From assembly GCA_963716925.1 (NCBI GenBank), contig CAVQUX010000006.1, positions 62,001-126,000 on the forward strand: DNA of 64,000 nucleotides, read 5' to 3'. Numbering within the stretch: the first letter of the stretch is position 1; each line of letters opens with the position of its first letter. The position numbers and the translations under genes are program-made. Source of the stretch: DAISKN01 sp963716925. GTDB lineage: Bacteria > Acidobacteriota > Vicinamibacteria > Marinacidobacterales > SMYC01. The notes below the pieces were generated by a model, which searched no databases, was not told the DNA's origin, and worked only from the letters and a program-made list of their open reading frames with translations. Positions 17,809 to 25,592 of the stretch are shown here, one piece after another.

Positions 17809-18433
17809 ATGTGCCGGTTCCTGGTACTCCGGAGCGCCCGCGGATTCGACCCGTCGCCGATGGTGGAGGCTTTCCGGGAACGCTGCCGACGGAGCGTGGA
17901 ATTCCAGGGCCACGGCTTCGGCATGGCGTTCAGGACTTCCGGCCGCTGGGAGCGATATCGAAGCCTCACGCCCGTCTGGGAGGATTCACCGCCGCTTCCC
18001 CGGAGGGTCGAGAGCCTCGTGGTGCACGCCCGGAGCGCCTTCCGCAACGAAGGCATCGACGTCCGGAACAACATGCCGTTCTACCGGGACGAGCTCTGCT
18101 TCGTCTTCAACGGCGAGCTCCGCGGCGTACGGCTGAGGGCGCCCGGCCGCATCGGCGCCGAGAAGATCTTCCACGTCATCCTGGAACAGCGGGCCTGCTT
18201 GCCGGAGGCGCTGGCCGCGGCCGACCGGCTCCTCCGATCCCGCGCGCGCTACGTGAGGGCGATGAACGTCGCCCTCACCGACGGAATCCGCGATCTACGC
18301 TCACTGCCGCTTCGCCGAGAGGCCCGAATACTTCACGCTCCACTACCGCGTCGGAGACCTGAGCGGGGTCTCCTCGGAGCCGCTCGACGAGACCTTCCGG
18401 CCGATGGCGAACGGCGAGACGAGGGTGATCTGA
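17809..18433 (+). CDS. Class II glutamine amidotransferase, interrupted by a +1 frameshift
   Basis: The N-terminus begins MCRFLVLR, so Cys2 would be the Ntn nucleophile of a class II (YafJ/GlxB-like) glutamine amidotransferase. GHGFGMAF, VVHARSA and FYRDELCFVFNGEL match the ammonia-site region. At about 18290-18292 one base appears to be inserted (CGC-G-ATC). The open frame then becomes Arg-rich nonsense to 18441. The next frame continues sensibly as IYAHCRFAERPEYFTLHYR and stops at 18433, 4 bases before lysZ. The restored length is about 207 aa. No synthetase domain is present; the acceptor is unknown. Its place inside the LysW operon suggests a role in supplying or removing ammonia there. 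Confidence 0.7.
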
Positions 18434-18437
18434 GCGC

Positions 18438-19229
18438 ATGATTCTCGTGAAGGTCGGCGGCGGCGCGAGCGTGAATCTCGAGGGGATAGCCCGCGACCTC
18501 GCGGGGCTCGGCGAGCCCGCGGTCGTCGTCCATGGAGCCAACGCCGCCCGCGACGAGCTCGCGGCGCGGCTCGGATCGCCCACGCGGACGGTGATCTCGG
18601 AATCCGGAGTCGAAAGCGTCTTCACCGACACCGAGGCGCTGGAGATCCTGACCATGGCTTATGCCGGCCTCGTGAACAAGCGCTTCGTCGCCCTCTGCCA
18701 GCGAAGCGGCGTGAACGCCGTCGGTATCACCGGGCTCGACGGCGCTCTGATCCGCGGCCGGCGCAACCGCGGGATCCGCGTCGTCGAGAACGGGCGCCGC
18801 CGCCTTCTGCACGACGACTCGGGAAAGCCGGTCTCCGCGAATGTCGAGCTTCTCCGGCTCCTGCTCGGCGCCGGCTATACCCCCCTCGTGACCGTGCCCA
18901 TCCTCGACGAGGAGGGCCGTGCGATCAACACCGAGAACGACGACGTCCTCGCGCTCCTTCAGAGAGCTCTCGGCGCAGAGGTCGTGGTTCAGCTGATCGA
19001 AGCTCCGGGGCTCCTGAGCGATCCCGCGAGGCCCGAGAGTCTCCTCGCAACCCTCGGCCGGGGAGACCTCGAAGCCCGGGAATCGGAATCCTCGGGGAGA
19101 TTTCGGAGAAAGCTCATGGGCCTTCGCAGGATGATGGACTCGGGTTGCCGCCGGATCGTGGTCGGCGACGGACGACTCCGGAATCCCCTTCGCTCCGCGC
19201 TCTCTCTCGAAGGAACGGTGATCGAATGA
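18438..19229 (+). CDS. lysZ: LysW-aminoadipate/glutamate kinase
   Basis: This amino-acid kinase family member (ArgB homologue) phosphorylates the side-chain carboxylate of LysW-bound aminoadipate or glutamate. The 263-aa protein starts with the nucleotide motif MILVKVGGGA and has VVVHGANAARDELAARLG, then TPLVTVPILDEEGRAINTENDD, the family's substrate and Mg-ATP region. Its length is normal. It begins 4 bases after the restored end of the amidotransferase and overlaps lysJ as ATGA. Confidence 0.92.
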   Translation: MILVKVGGGASVNLEGIARDLAGLGEPAVVVHGANAARDELAARLGSPTRTVISESGVESVFTDTEALEILTMAYAGLVNKRFVALCQRSGVNAVGITGLDGALIRGRRNRGIRVVENGRRRLLHDDSGKPVSANVELLRLLLGAGYTPLVTVPILDEEGRAINTENDDVLALLQRALGAEVVVQLIEAPGLLSDPARPESLLATLGRGDLEARESESSGRFRRKLMGLRRMMDSGCRRIVVGDGRLRNPLRSALSLEGTVIE

Positions 19230-20422
19230 GCCCGACGGCGGCCGGAATCGAAGCGCGAGCGCTCCAGGACCGCTTCGAGCTCGACCTGTACGGAAAGCGC
19301 GGGATCACTCTGGTTCGGGGCCGGGGGTCTCGCCTCTGGGACGACGAGGGACGCGAGTACATCGACTGCATGAGCGGGCACGGAGCCTTGAACCTGGGGC
19401 ACGCTCATCCGGACCTCCTCGAGACGCTGAACGTCCAGGCGGCGCAGCTCATGTGCGCTACCGGAGCGTTCCACCACAAGGAGAAAGCCCGACTGATGTC
19501 CCGCCTCGTGGAGCTCGCGCCTCGGAGCCTCCGCCGTGTGTTCTTCTGCAACTCGGGGACGGAGTCCGTCGAGGCGGCGCTCAAGCTCGCCCGGCTGTCG
19601 ACGGGCCGGCACGCCATCGTGTCCTTCAAGAGGAGCTTTCACGGGCGGAGCTTCGGCGCGATGAGCGCGAGCTTCCAGCCGAAGCACCACCAGATGTTCG
19701 CGCCCGTCCTCGAGGGCGTACGCTTCGCGCCCTTCAACGCCGTCGACTCCCTCGAACGGGAGCTGACGGAGGACGTCGGCTGCGCGCTCCTGGAGCTCGT
19801 GCAGGGCGAGGGCGGCGTGCACCCGGCGGAGGCCGGCTTCGTCGCGACGGTGGCGAGGCTCTGTGCCGAGCGAGGCATTCTCCTCGCCATCGACGAGGTG
19901 CAGACGGGCTTCGGCCGCACCGGACGCCTCTTCGCCTGCGAGCACTTCGGCGTCGAGCCCGACATGCTCTGTCTCGCGAAGTCAATCGCCGGCGGGTTTC
20001 CCATGGGAGCTCTCATCACGAGCGAGCGAGTCCGGGCGCCGGTGGGAGCCCATGGATCCACGTTCGGCGGAAATCCGCTGGCTTGTGCTCTCGCGAACCG
20101 GGTGCTCGACCTCCTTCTCGAGGACGCCCTGCCGGCGAGAGCGAGCGAATTGGGAAGGAGCTGGCTGGCACGACTGAGACGGATCGAATCGGCGCTCATC
20201 GAGGAGGTTCGCGGTCTCGGCCTGATGGTCGGAGTCCAGCTCCGCGACCACGTCGCCCCCTACCTCGATGCCCTGGCCCGCTCGGGCGTGCTGGCACTGG
20301 CCGCCGGCCCGAAAGTCCTGAGGCTCCTCCCCCCGCTCACCATCGGCGAGAGCGACCTCGAAACGGTGGCGGAAGCGTTGGAAAAAGTACTCGCCGACGG
20401 TAGACCGAGGGAAGAGTTCTAA
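19226..20422 (+). CDS. lysJ: LysW-aminoadipate semialdehyde aminotransferase
   Basis: This class III PLP aminotransferase (ArgD homologue) converts the LysW-bound semialdehyde to LysW-lysine or LysW-ornithine using glutamate. The 398-aa sequence has CNSGTESVEAALKLAR (PLP phosphate site), LLAIDEVQTGFGRTG (D223 contacts the pyridine nitrogen) and the Schiff-base lysine in LAKSIAGGFPMGA (K252). The ATG at 19226 overlaps lysZ by 4 bases. It is the last gene of the LysW operon; no LysK deacylase to release the product is present in the window. Confidence 0.93.
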   Translation: MSPTAAGIEARALQDRFELDLYGKRGITLVRGRGSRLWDDEGREYIDCMSGHGALNLGHAHPDLLETLNVQAAQLMCATGAFHHKEKARLMSRLVELAPRSLRRVFFCNSGTESVEAALKLARLSTGRHAIVSFKRSFHGRSFGAMSASFQPKHHQMFAPVLEGVRFAPFNAVDSLERELTEDVGCALLELVQGEGGVHPAEAGFVATVARLCAERGILLAIDEVQTGFGRTGRLFACEHFGVEPDMLCLAKSIAGGFPMGALITSERVRAPVGAHGSTFGGNPLACALANRVLDLLLEDALPARASELGRSWLARLRRIESALIEEVRGLGLMVGVQLRDHVAPYLDALARSGVLALAAGPKVLRLLPPLTIGESDLETVAEALEKVLADGRPREEF

Positions 20423-20513
20423 CGCAAAGACGCAAAGGCGCGAAGACGCAAAGGAAGTCCATGACAACTCTCTTTTCTTCCTTGCGCCCTTGCGTCTTTG
20501 CGCCTTGGCGTTG
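20421..20513. repeat. CGCAAAG-type inverted repeat, copy 2
   Basis: The left arm AACGCAAAGACGCAAAGGCG continues CGAAGACGCAAAGGAAG. It pairs with a right arm CTTCCTTGCGCCCTTGCG followed by TCTTTGCGCCTTGGCGTT. The arms are separated by a loop of about 18 bases. It fills the gap between the convergent ends of lysJ and the exporter permease. Confidence 0.85.
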
Positions 20514-20522
20514 GATTCTTTC

Positions 20523-21737
20523 CTATTCCCTGCGCAGCGCTTCCACCGGGCTGGAGCGCGCCGCCTGCATCGCCGGATAGAGCCCGAAGCCGATTCCCGT
20601 CGCCGCCGCGAGCAGGAGGGCGGCCGCGATCGCGCGAAGGCTCACCGCCGTCGGCCAACCGGCGTAGATCGAGATGCCGAGCGCGAGGCCGAAGCCCAGC
20701 GCGATTCCCGCGACCCCCCCGACCGTCGTCAACAACAGCGCCTCGGCGAGGAACTGGCGGGTGATGTCCTCCCGGCTCGCGCCCAGGGACCGCCGGATTC
20801 CGATCTCGCGCACGCGCTCGCTGACGTTCGCCAGCATGATGTTCATGATGCCGATGCCTCCGACGAGGAGCGAGAGCGCCGCGACCGCGCCCACGACGAC
20901 GTTGAACTGGAACCGGGCGCGCTCGTAGCCCGCGAGGAGCTCCTGCGGAACCACGAGCTCGAAGTCCAGGGCGCCGCGGTGCCGGCGGCGGACGACGCTC
21001 TCGATGAGCTTCGCGGAGTCGCGGACCTTCCCCGCGTCGTCGATGCGGACGGCGATCTCGTCGACGAGTCCTCTCTCGCGCGGCATGCAGGAGAGCGGGA
21101 CGAAAGCGACCCGGTTCAAGTTGCGGCCCGACATCCTCCCGCCCTGTCGAGAGAGCTCCCGCGGCTCGAGCGCGCCCACCACCGAGTACCATTCGTCTCC
21201 GATACGGACGCCGGAGCCCACGGGCTCGTCGTAGGGAAAGAGCAGCTCGCGGAGCTCGTGCCCGAGCACGATGACCCGCTTCGCGTCCGAGACGTCGGCG
21301 TCCGCGACGAAGCGGCCGCCCGCGAGCGCCAACTCCTCGGTCCGCGCGAACGAGGGCGTCGTCGCCAGGACCGTCGCCTCGGCCCGTCTCTCGCCGTTCG
21401 CGATCCGCTCGGACGCCGTCCGGACCGGGGCGAGACTCTCCACGTTGGGAGAGACCTCGGAGATGGCATCGGCGTCCGCGAGCGAGAGTCCGGGAGACTG
21501 AAGCCTGCCCGCCTCCGCCTCTGTCGAGCGAGAGAGCGACCCGGCCCGAACGGTGACCCGATTGATGCCAAGCCGTCCGACCTCGGCCAGGATCTCTCGC
21601 CTCGCGCCCTCTCCCACCGAGAGCATCGCCACCACCGCCGCCACCCCGAAGACGATCCCGAGCGCGGAGAGCGTCGAGCGCAGCTTGTGAAGCGCGAGGC
21701 CTCGAATCGCGAGCTGAATCAGGCTCCTGGTGGTCAT
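20523..21737 (-). CDS. MacB-type ABC exporter permease
   Basis: The 404-aa protein has the FtsX/MacB permease layout. One transmembrane helix near the N-terminus (TLSALGIVFGVAAVVAMLSVG) is followed by a large periplasmic MacB_PCD domain (about 50-270). Three C-terminal helices include the conserved GGIGIMNIMLANVSERVREIGIRR-type stretch. MacB permeases work by mechanotransmission, driving substrate through a TolC channel. Here permease and ATPase are separate polypeptides, unlike fused E. coli MacB. The ATG at 21737 overlaps the ATPase stop (ATGA). The substrate is unknown: macrolide, lipoprotein or peptide are all possible. Confidence 0.9.
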   Translation of the reverse strand: MTTRSLIQLAIRGLALHKLRSTLSALGIVFGVAAVVAMLSVGEGARREILAEVGRLGINRVTVRAGSLSRSTEAEAGRLQSPGLSLADADAISEVSPNVESLAPVRTASERIANGERRAEATVLATTPSFARTEELALAGGRFVADADVSDAKRVIVLGHELRELLFPYDEPVGSGVRIGDEWYSVVGALEPRELSRQGGRMSGRNLNRVAFVPLSCMPRERGLVDEIAVRIDDAGKVRDSAKLIESVVRRRHRGALDFELVVPQELLAGYERARFQFNVVVGAVAALSLLVGGIGIMNIMLANVSERVREIGIRRSLGASREDITRQFLAEALLLTTVGGVAGIALGFGLALGISIYAGWPTAVSLRAIAAALLLAAATGIGFGLYPAMQAARSSPVEALRRE

Positions 21738-22441
21738 CGAACGCGGCGGTCGCTCTCGAGCTTTCCGTCCGAAAGCGAAAGCACCCGGTCCGCCCTCTCG
21801 GCGATGGCGGAATCGTGGGTCACGAGCACCAGGGTCCGCCCCTCGGCGGGGAGCTCCGTCAGCAGTTCGAGCACTTCCTCGCCGGTCCGCGAGTCCAGGT
21901 TTCCCGTGGGCTCGTCGGCGAGAAGGAGCTCCGGGCCGTTGACCAGGGCCCGGGCGAGCGCTGCCCTCTGGGCCTCGCCGCCCGAGAGCTCCCCCGGCTT
22001 GTGGGAGGCGCGCTCCAGGATTCCGAGCCTGTCGAGAAGCCCGTCCGAACGCTCGCGCCACTCGACCTCCGGCCGGTCGCCGTAGACGAGAGCGGTCTCG
22101 ACGTTCTCCCGAACCGTCATCTGCGGAATGAGGTTGAACGACTGGAAGAGGAACCCGATCATCCGGTTTCGAAGCCGGCTCTGCGCGCGATCGTCGAGAG
22201 CCCCGGTGTCTTTTCCGTCCAGCAGGATCTTCCCGCTCGTGGGAAAGTCGAGGCAGCCGATCAGGTTCAAGAGAGTCGATTTTCCCGAGCCCGATCGCCC
22301 GATGACCGCGACGAAGCTGCCGCGATCGATCCGCAGGCTGACGGAATCGAGGGCTACGATCTCCTTGCCGGGCAGACGGTGGACCCGCCGGGCCTCGATG
22401 GTCTCGACGAGGGGAGGAAGAGACAAGCTCGAGCGTCCCAA
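21734..22441 (-). CDS. MacB/LolD-type ABC exporter ATPase
   Basis: The 235-aa ATPase has Walker A (GRSGSGKST), Q-loop (FLFQSFNLIPQMTVREN), the signature LSGGEAQR and Walker B (LLLADEPTGNLDS), all typical of the MacB/LolD family. It powers the adjacent permease. The likely start is TTG at 22441; no strong ribosome site is visible, and a second in-frame TTG six codons in is possible. It sits between the fusion protein and the permease genes. Confidence 0.92.
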   Translation of the reverse strand: MGRSSLSLPPLVETIEARRVHRLPGKEIVALDSVSLRIDRGSFVAVIGRSGSGKSTLLNLIGCLDFPTSGKILLDGKDTGALDDRAQSRLRNRMIGFLFQSFNLIPQMTVRENVETALVYGDRPEVEWRERSDGLLDRLGILERASHKPGELSGGEAQRAALARALVNGPELLLADEPTGNLDSRTGEEVLELLTELPAEGRTLVLVTHDSAIAERADRVLSLSDGKLESDRRVR

Positions 22442-22449
22442 ACTACGAG

Positions 22450-24126
22450 TCAGGGCTCGCGCGCGCTCGTCTCGGCCTTCTCGGCGCTCCCGGCATTCCC
22501 CTCTGGCGGCGCGATCACGTCGAGAAACCCCGGCACGCTCTCGCCGCCGAGGGGCCGTCCCTCGTCCGAGGGGTCGCCGAGCAGCACGAGCTCGCCGGCT
22601 TCGACCCCGGTCCCGATGACGATGTGGTTCTCGTTGCTCGGCCCTACGAGCACTTCGCGCGCCTCGGCCGATCCTCCGTTCATGACGTAGCAGTAGTGCT
22701 TTCCGCCGCGCTCGAAGACCGCCTCGAGCGGGACGTAGACCGCGCTCGAAAGACGCTCCACCAGGAGCTCCACCCTAGCCGACATCCCCGGCCGGAGTCT
22801 CTGGTCCGCCTCGTCCACCAGGATGGTCACGGTGAAGTACTTGCCGGCCCTCAGTACCTCGTCTTCCTGGGCCAGAGTCCCGATGTAGTCCACTCCTCCG
22901 CGGAGCTCGAGCGCGGGGTAGGCGTCGACCGATATCGCCACCTGCTGGTTCTTCTCGACCTTGTAGATGTCGGTCTCCCGCACCTGGGTCTCTACCACCA
23001 TCTTCGAGAGGTCGGGAAGCATGATGAGCGGCTGGTTCGGCCAGACCTGATCGCCCACCTGCACCTTGCGCTTCTCGCTGCCGAAGAACACGTCCTTGTA
23101 GATGACCAGGCCGGCGACGGTCGCGCGAATCTCGCACTGCTCCAGGTTCTGGCTCTGGGTCTCCACCCGCGAGACCAGCTCCGCGTGCTTGCTCTCGGCG
23201 AGCTTCAGCGCCGCTTCCGCCTGGGAAATCCGGTAGGAGCTGGCGCGCTCCGTCTGCCGGACGCTCTCCTTGCTGTTGGCGAGGGCGGCGCGCGTCGCCT
23301 CGACTTCGGCGGGCCTGGTGTAGTCCATGTAGGTGCGGTGCTTGATCCGGAGAAGCTCCAGATCTTCCTTCGCCTTGTCGACCGCCTGCTGCGCCCGATC
23401 GAGCTCGAGCTTGGTGATGAACCCCTCGGCGAGGAGCGGCTTCAGGTCCTCGAAGCTCGACTCCGCCTTCTGGAGCTCGCGCTCCGCCTGCGCGAGCTGG
23501 GCCGCCGACTCCGCCTCCGCCAGTTTTCCCTTGCCTTCGATCACGGTCTGGAGCTCGAGCTCCGAGAGCCGGAGCTTGTCCTTCGACTCCGTGAGCTCCT
23601 CCTGCGACGCGATCGAGAGCAGCTTCAGCTCATCCTGCGCCTTCACCAGCTCCGCTTCCGCCTGCGCCAGCTGCGCTTTCGAGCGCTCGAGCTCGTCGGC
23701 GAAGGGCTCGCGGTCGAACTTCACCAGGAGATCGCCCACCGCCACCTGCGTTCCCTCGGGCACGATCTCCAGAATCTTCGCCTGGCTCCCGGGGATGGAG
23801 GAGGAGTAGGTCACCGACCGCAGCGCCTGGAGGGTCCCGACCTCCACGATCTTGACCTCGAACGGTCCCTTCTGAGCGGCGGCGACGAGGCCCGGCGCCT
23901 GCGATCGAGAGACCATGAAGCTCCCGGCGAGAGCGACGATGGCGAGGCCCGCTGCGGGAACGATCGCGCGCCGCGGATTCTCCCGCATGCCCCTCAACAT
24001 CCCCGAGAGACGCCCCCACGCTTTCTCGGGACGGCGCAGCCACGAGGCGGCGTCGGCGGCGCGGCTCCTCAGGACGGCCACGGCGCCGTCGAGAGGCGAC
24101 TGGGTCCTGCCGGCGTTCTCGCTCAT
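22450..24126 (-). CDS. Periplasmic adaptor (HlyD/MacA family)
   Basis: This membrane fusion protein links the MacB-type pump to the outer-membrane channel. The 558-aa protein has a cytoplasmic N-terminus, one transmembrane helix (about 55-74), a split lipoyl domain (IPEGTQVAVGDLLVKFD-type sequence near 105-125 and again near 350-380) and a very long alpha-hairpin coiled coil between them (about 130-345, e.g. AQAEAELVKAQDELKLL). A beta-barrel and a membrane-proximal domain complete it. The ATG at 24126 overlaps the TolC-like gene by 4 bases. The hairpin is long for MacA, consistent with reaching a TolC-type partner. Confidence 0.9.
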   Translation of the reverse strand: MSENAGRTQSPLDGAVAVLRSRAADAASWLRRPEKAWGRLSGMLRGMRENPRRAIVPAAGLAIVALAGSFMVSRSQAPGLVAAAQKGPFEVKIVEVGTLQALRSVTYSSSIPGSQAKILEIVPEGTQVAVGDLLVKFDREPFADELERSKAQLAQAEAELVKAQDELKLLSIASQEELTESKDKLRLSELELQTVIEGKGKLAEAESAAQLAQAERELQKAESSFEDLKPLLAEGFITKLELDRAQQAVDKAKEDLELLRIKHRTYMDYTRPAEVEATRAALANSKESVRQTERASSYRISQAEAALKLAESKHAELVSRVETQSQNLEQCEIRATVAGLVIYKDVFFGSEKRKVQVGDQVWPNQPLIMLPDLSKMVVETQVRETDIYKVEKNQQVAISVDAYPALELRGGVDYIGTLAQEDEVLRAGKYFTVTILVDEADQRLRPGMSARVELLVERLSSAVYVPLEAVFERGGKHYCYVMNGGSAEAREVLVGPSNENHIVIGTGVEAGELVLLGDPSDEGRPLGGESVPGFLDVIAPPEGNAGSAEKAETSAREP

Positions 24127-25565
24127 GGATGGTGCCTCGCGCTCGGAAGACGATTGCCCGGCGCGAACTCGGTCTCGACGTCGAGAGTTCCCGTCACCCG
24201 CTTCAGCTCGATCTGGGCGACGTGGTAGTCCGAGACCAGCGACACGTAGTTGCTCCGCGCCTGGATGAGGTTGTTCTCGGCGTCGATGATGTCGAAGTTG
24301 CTCGCGAGCCCGCGCTGGTACCGAAGGGTCGCGAGCCGGAGCTGCTTCTCGGCGAAATCGGTGTTGCGCTCCTGTAGAACGATGCTCTTGCCGATGCGCT
24401 CCACGTTCCGGGCGGCCGCCCGAACCTCGTTGGCGATGTTGTACTGGACGAGGCGCATCTGACGTTGGCGGGCCCCGAGCTCGATCTGCGTCATGGCGAA
24501 CGATGCATTCTCCGAGGAGCGATCGAGCGGATAGCTCGTGCTCAAGAACATGTTGAGGGCGTTGTCGACGAAGTCGAAGCTGGAGCCGAACGAGTTCCCG
24601 AGGCCCCTGCGTTCGTAGCGGAAGTTGAGATCGACCTGAGGCAGCAGGTTCTGCCGGGAGATCGCGAGCGAGCGCTGGGCATCCTGGATCCGGTCCTGCT
24701 CCTCCCGCATCTCGATTCGATTCTGGAGCGCGAGCGTGGTCGCGGCATCCACGTCCACTTCCACGGGCTGGAACTCCGGCTCCATCATCTCGAGCGCCAC
24801 GACGTCGGTGGGAGCGAGGCCCAGGTTGAACTTGAAGGAATCGAGCGCGAGCTCGAGCGCCTCCTTGCGGAATATCACTCCCTCCTCCGCCTGGGAGAGC
24901 TGGAGCTCGGCGCGGAACACATCGAGCTTCGAGGCGAGCCCCACTTCGAGCCGAGCTTCCGAGGCCCGCAGCAGCTCCTTGTTGCGCTCCAGGGATTTTT
25001 CGGCGACGTCGACGAGCCCCGCCTGGCGCACGATGTTGTAATAGGTCGAGACCACATCGACCGCGAGCCGCTGCCGCGAGAGCTCCAGGTTCCGCTCCGA
25101 GCTCTGAAGGCTGCGGCGGGAGTTCTGGAGATCGTACTCGGTGGTCTTCTTGCCGAAGCCCCGGAGCAGCGGCTGGGTCACCCGGAACGAGGCCGCGCTG
25201 GCGTTGACGTTCCCGAGCTCGGCTCCCGCCCAATCGCTCCTGAGGCCGCCGGTGATGGTCGTCCCGAACGGAAGAAGCTTCGAGATCTCGACGCCTACCC
25301 CCTGATCGAGCACTGACTGCTCCCCGATGCCCCGCTCGTAGGAGGGGGTCACCTTGAAGTTGAATCGGGATTCGGCCAGGTTCTCTCCGATCATCGCCCC
25401 CTGGACGACGTCGACGCTCGACTGGAGGTTGAGGTTCTCGACGAGAGCGAGCTTCACCGCTTCTTCCAGACTAAGGATCCGCGGGGAAATCGTTCCGTCC
25501 TTGGAGGCGGGAGTCTGCCCCAGAGACAACACCGCCGCGACCCCGATGGCGCCCCACATCAACAT
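24123..25565 (-). CDS. TolC-type outer-membrane efflux protein
   Basis: The 480-aa protein contains two outer-membrane efflux (OEP) repeats: long helices with Ala/Gln/Leu periodicity such as ASEARLEVGLASKLDVFRAE and RLATLRYQRGLASNFDIIDA, each ending in the conserved D-x-x-x-A. An N-terminal hydrophobic segment (MLMWGAIGVAAVLSLG) serves as a signal peptide. It is first in the four-gene exporter operon, which gives a complete tripartite set. Confidence 0.9.
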   Translation of the reverse strand: MLMWGAIGVAAVLSLGQTPASKDGTISPRILSLEEAVKLALVENLNLQSSVDVVQGAMIGENLAESRFNFKVTPSYERGIGEQSVLDQGVGVEISKLLPFGTTITGGLRSDWAGAELGNVNASAASFRVTQPLLRGFGKKTTEYDLQNSRRSLQSSERNLELSRQRLAVDVVSTYYNIVRQAGLVDVAEKSLERNKELLRASEARLEVGLASKLDVFRAELQLSQAEEGVIFRKEALELALDSFKFNLGLAPTDVVALEMMEPEFQPVEVDVDAATTLALQNRIEMREEQDRIQDAQRSLAISRQNLLPQVDLNFRYERRGLGNSFGSSFDFVDNALNMFLSTSYPLDRSSENASFAMTQIELGARQRQMRLVQYNIANEVRAAARNVERIGKSIVLQERNTDFAEKQLRLATLRYQRGLASNFDIIDAENNLIQARSNYVSLVSDYHVAQIELKRVTGTLDVETEFAPGNRLPSARHHP

Positions 25566-25592
25566 GATCTTAACCGGCGGTAGGAGAGAATG

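Noticed and set aside
22624..24228. Plus-strand Leu/Arg/His-rich frame of about 534 codons
   Set aside because: Antisense shadow of the adaptor's coiled coil.
20523..25565. Horizontal transfer or resistance island for the exporter
   Set aside because: Base composition and overlap style match the neighbours, and no transposase or integrase is present.
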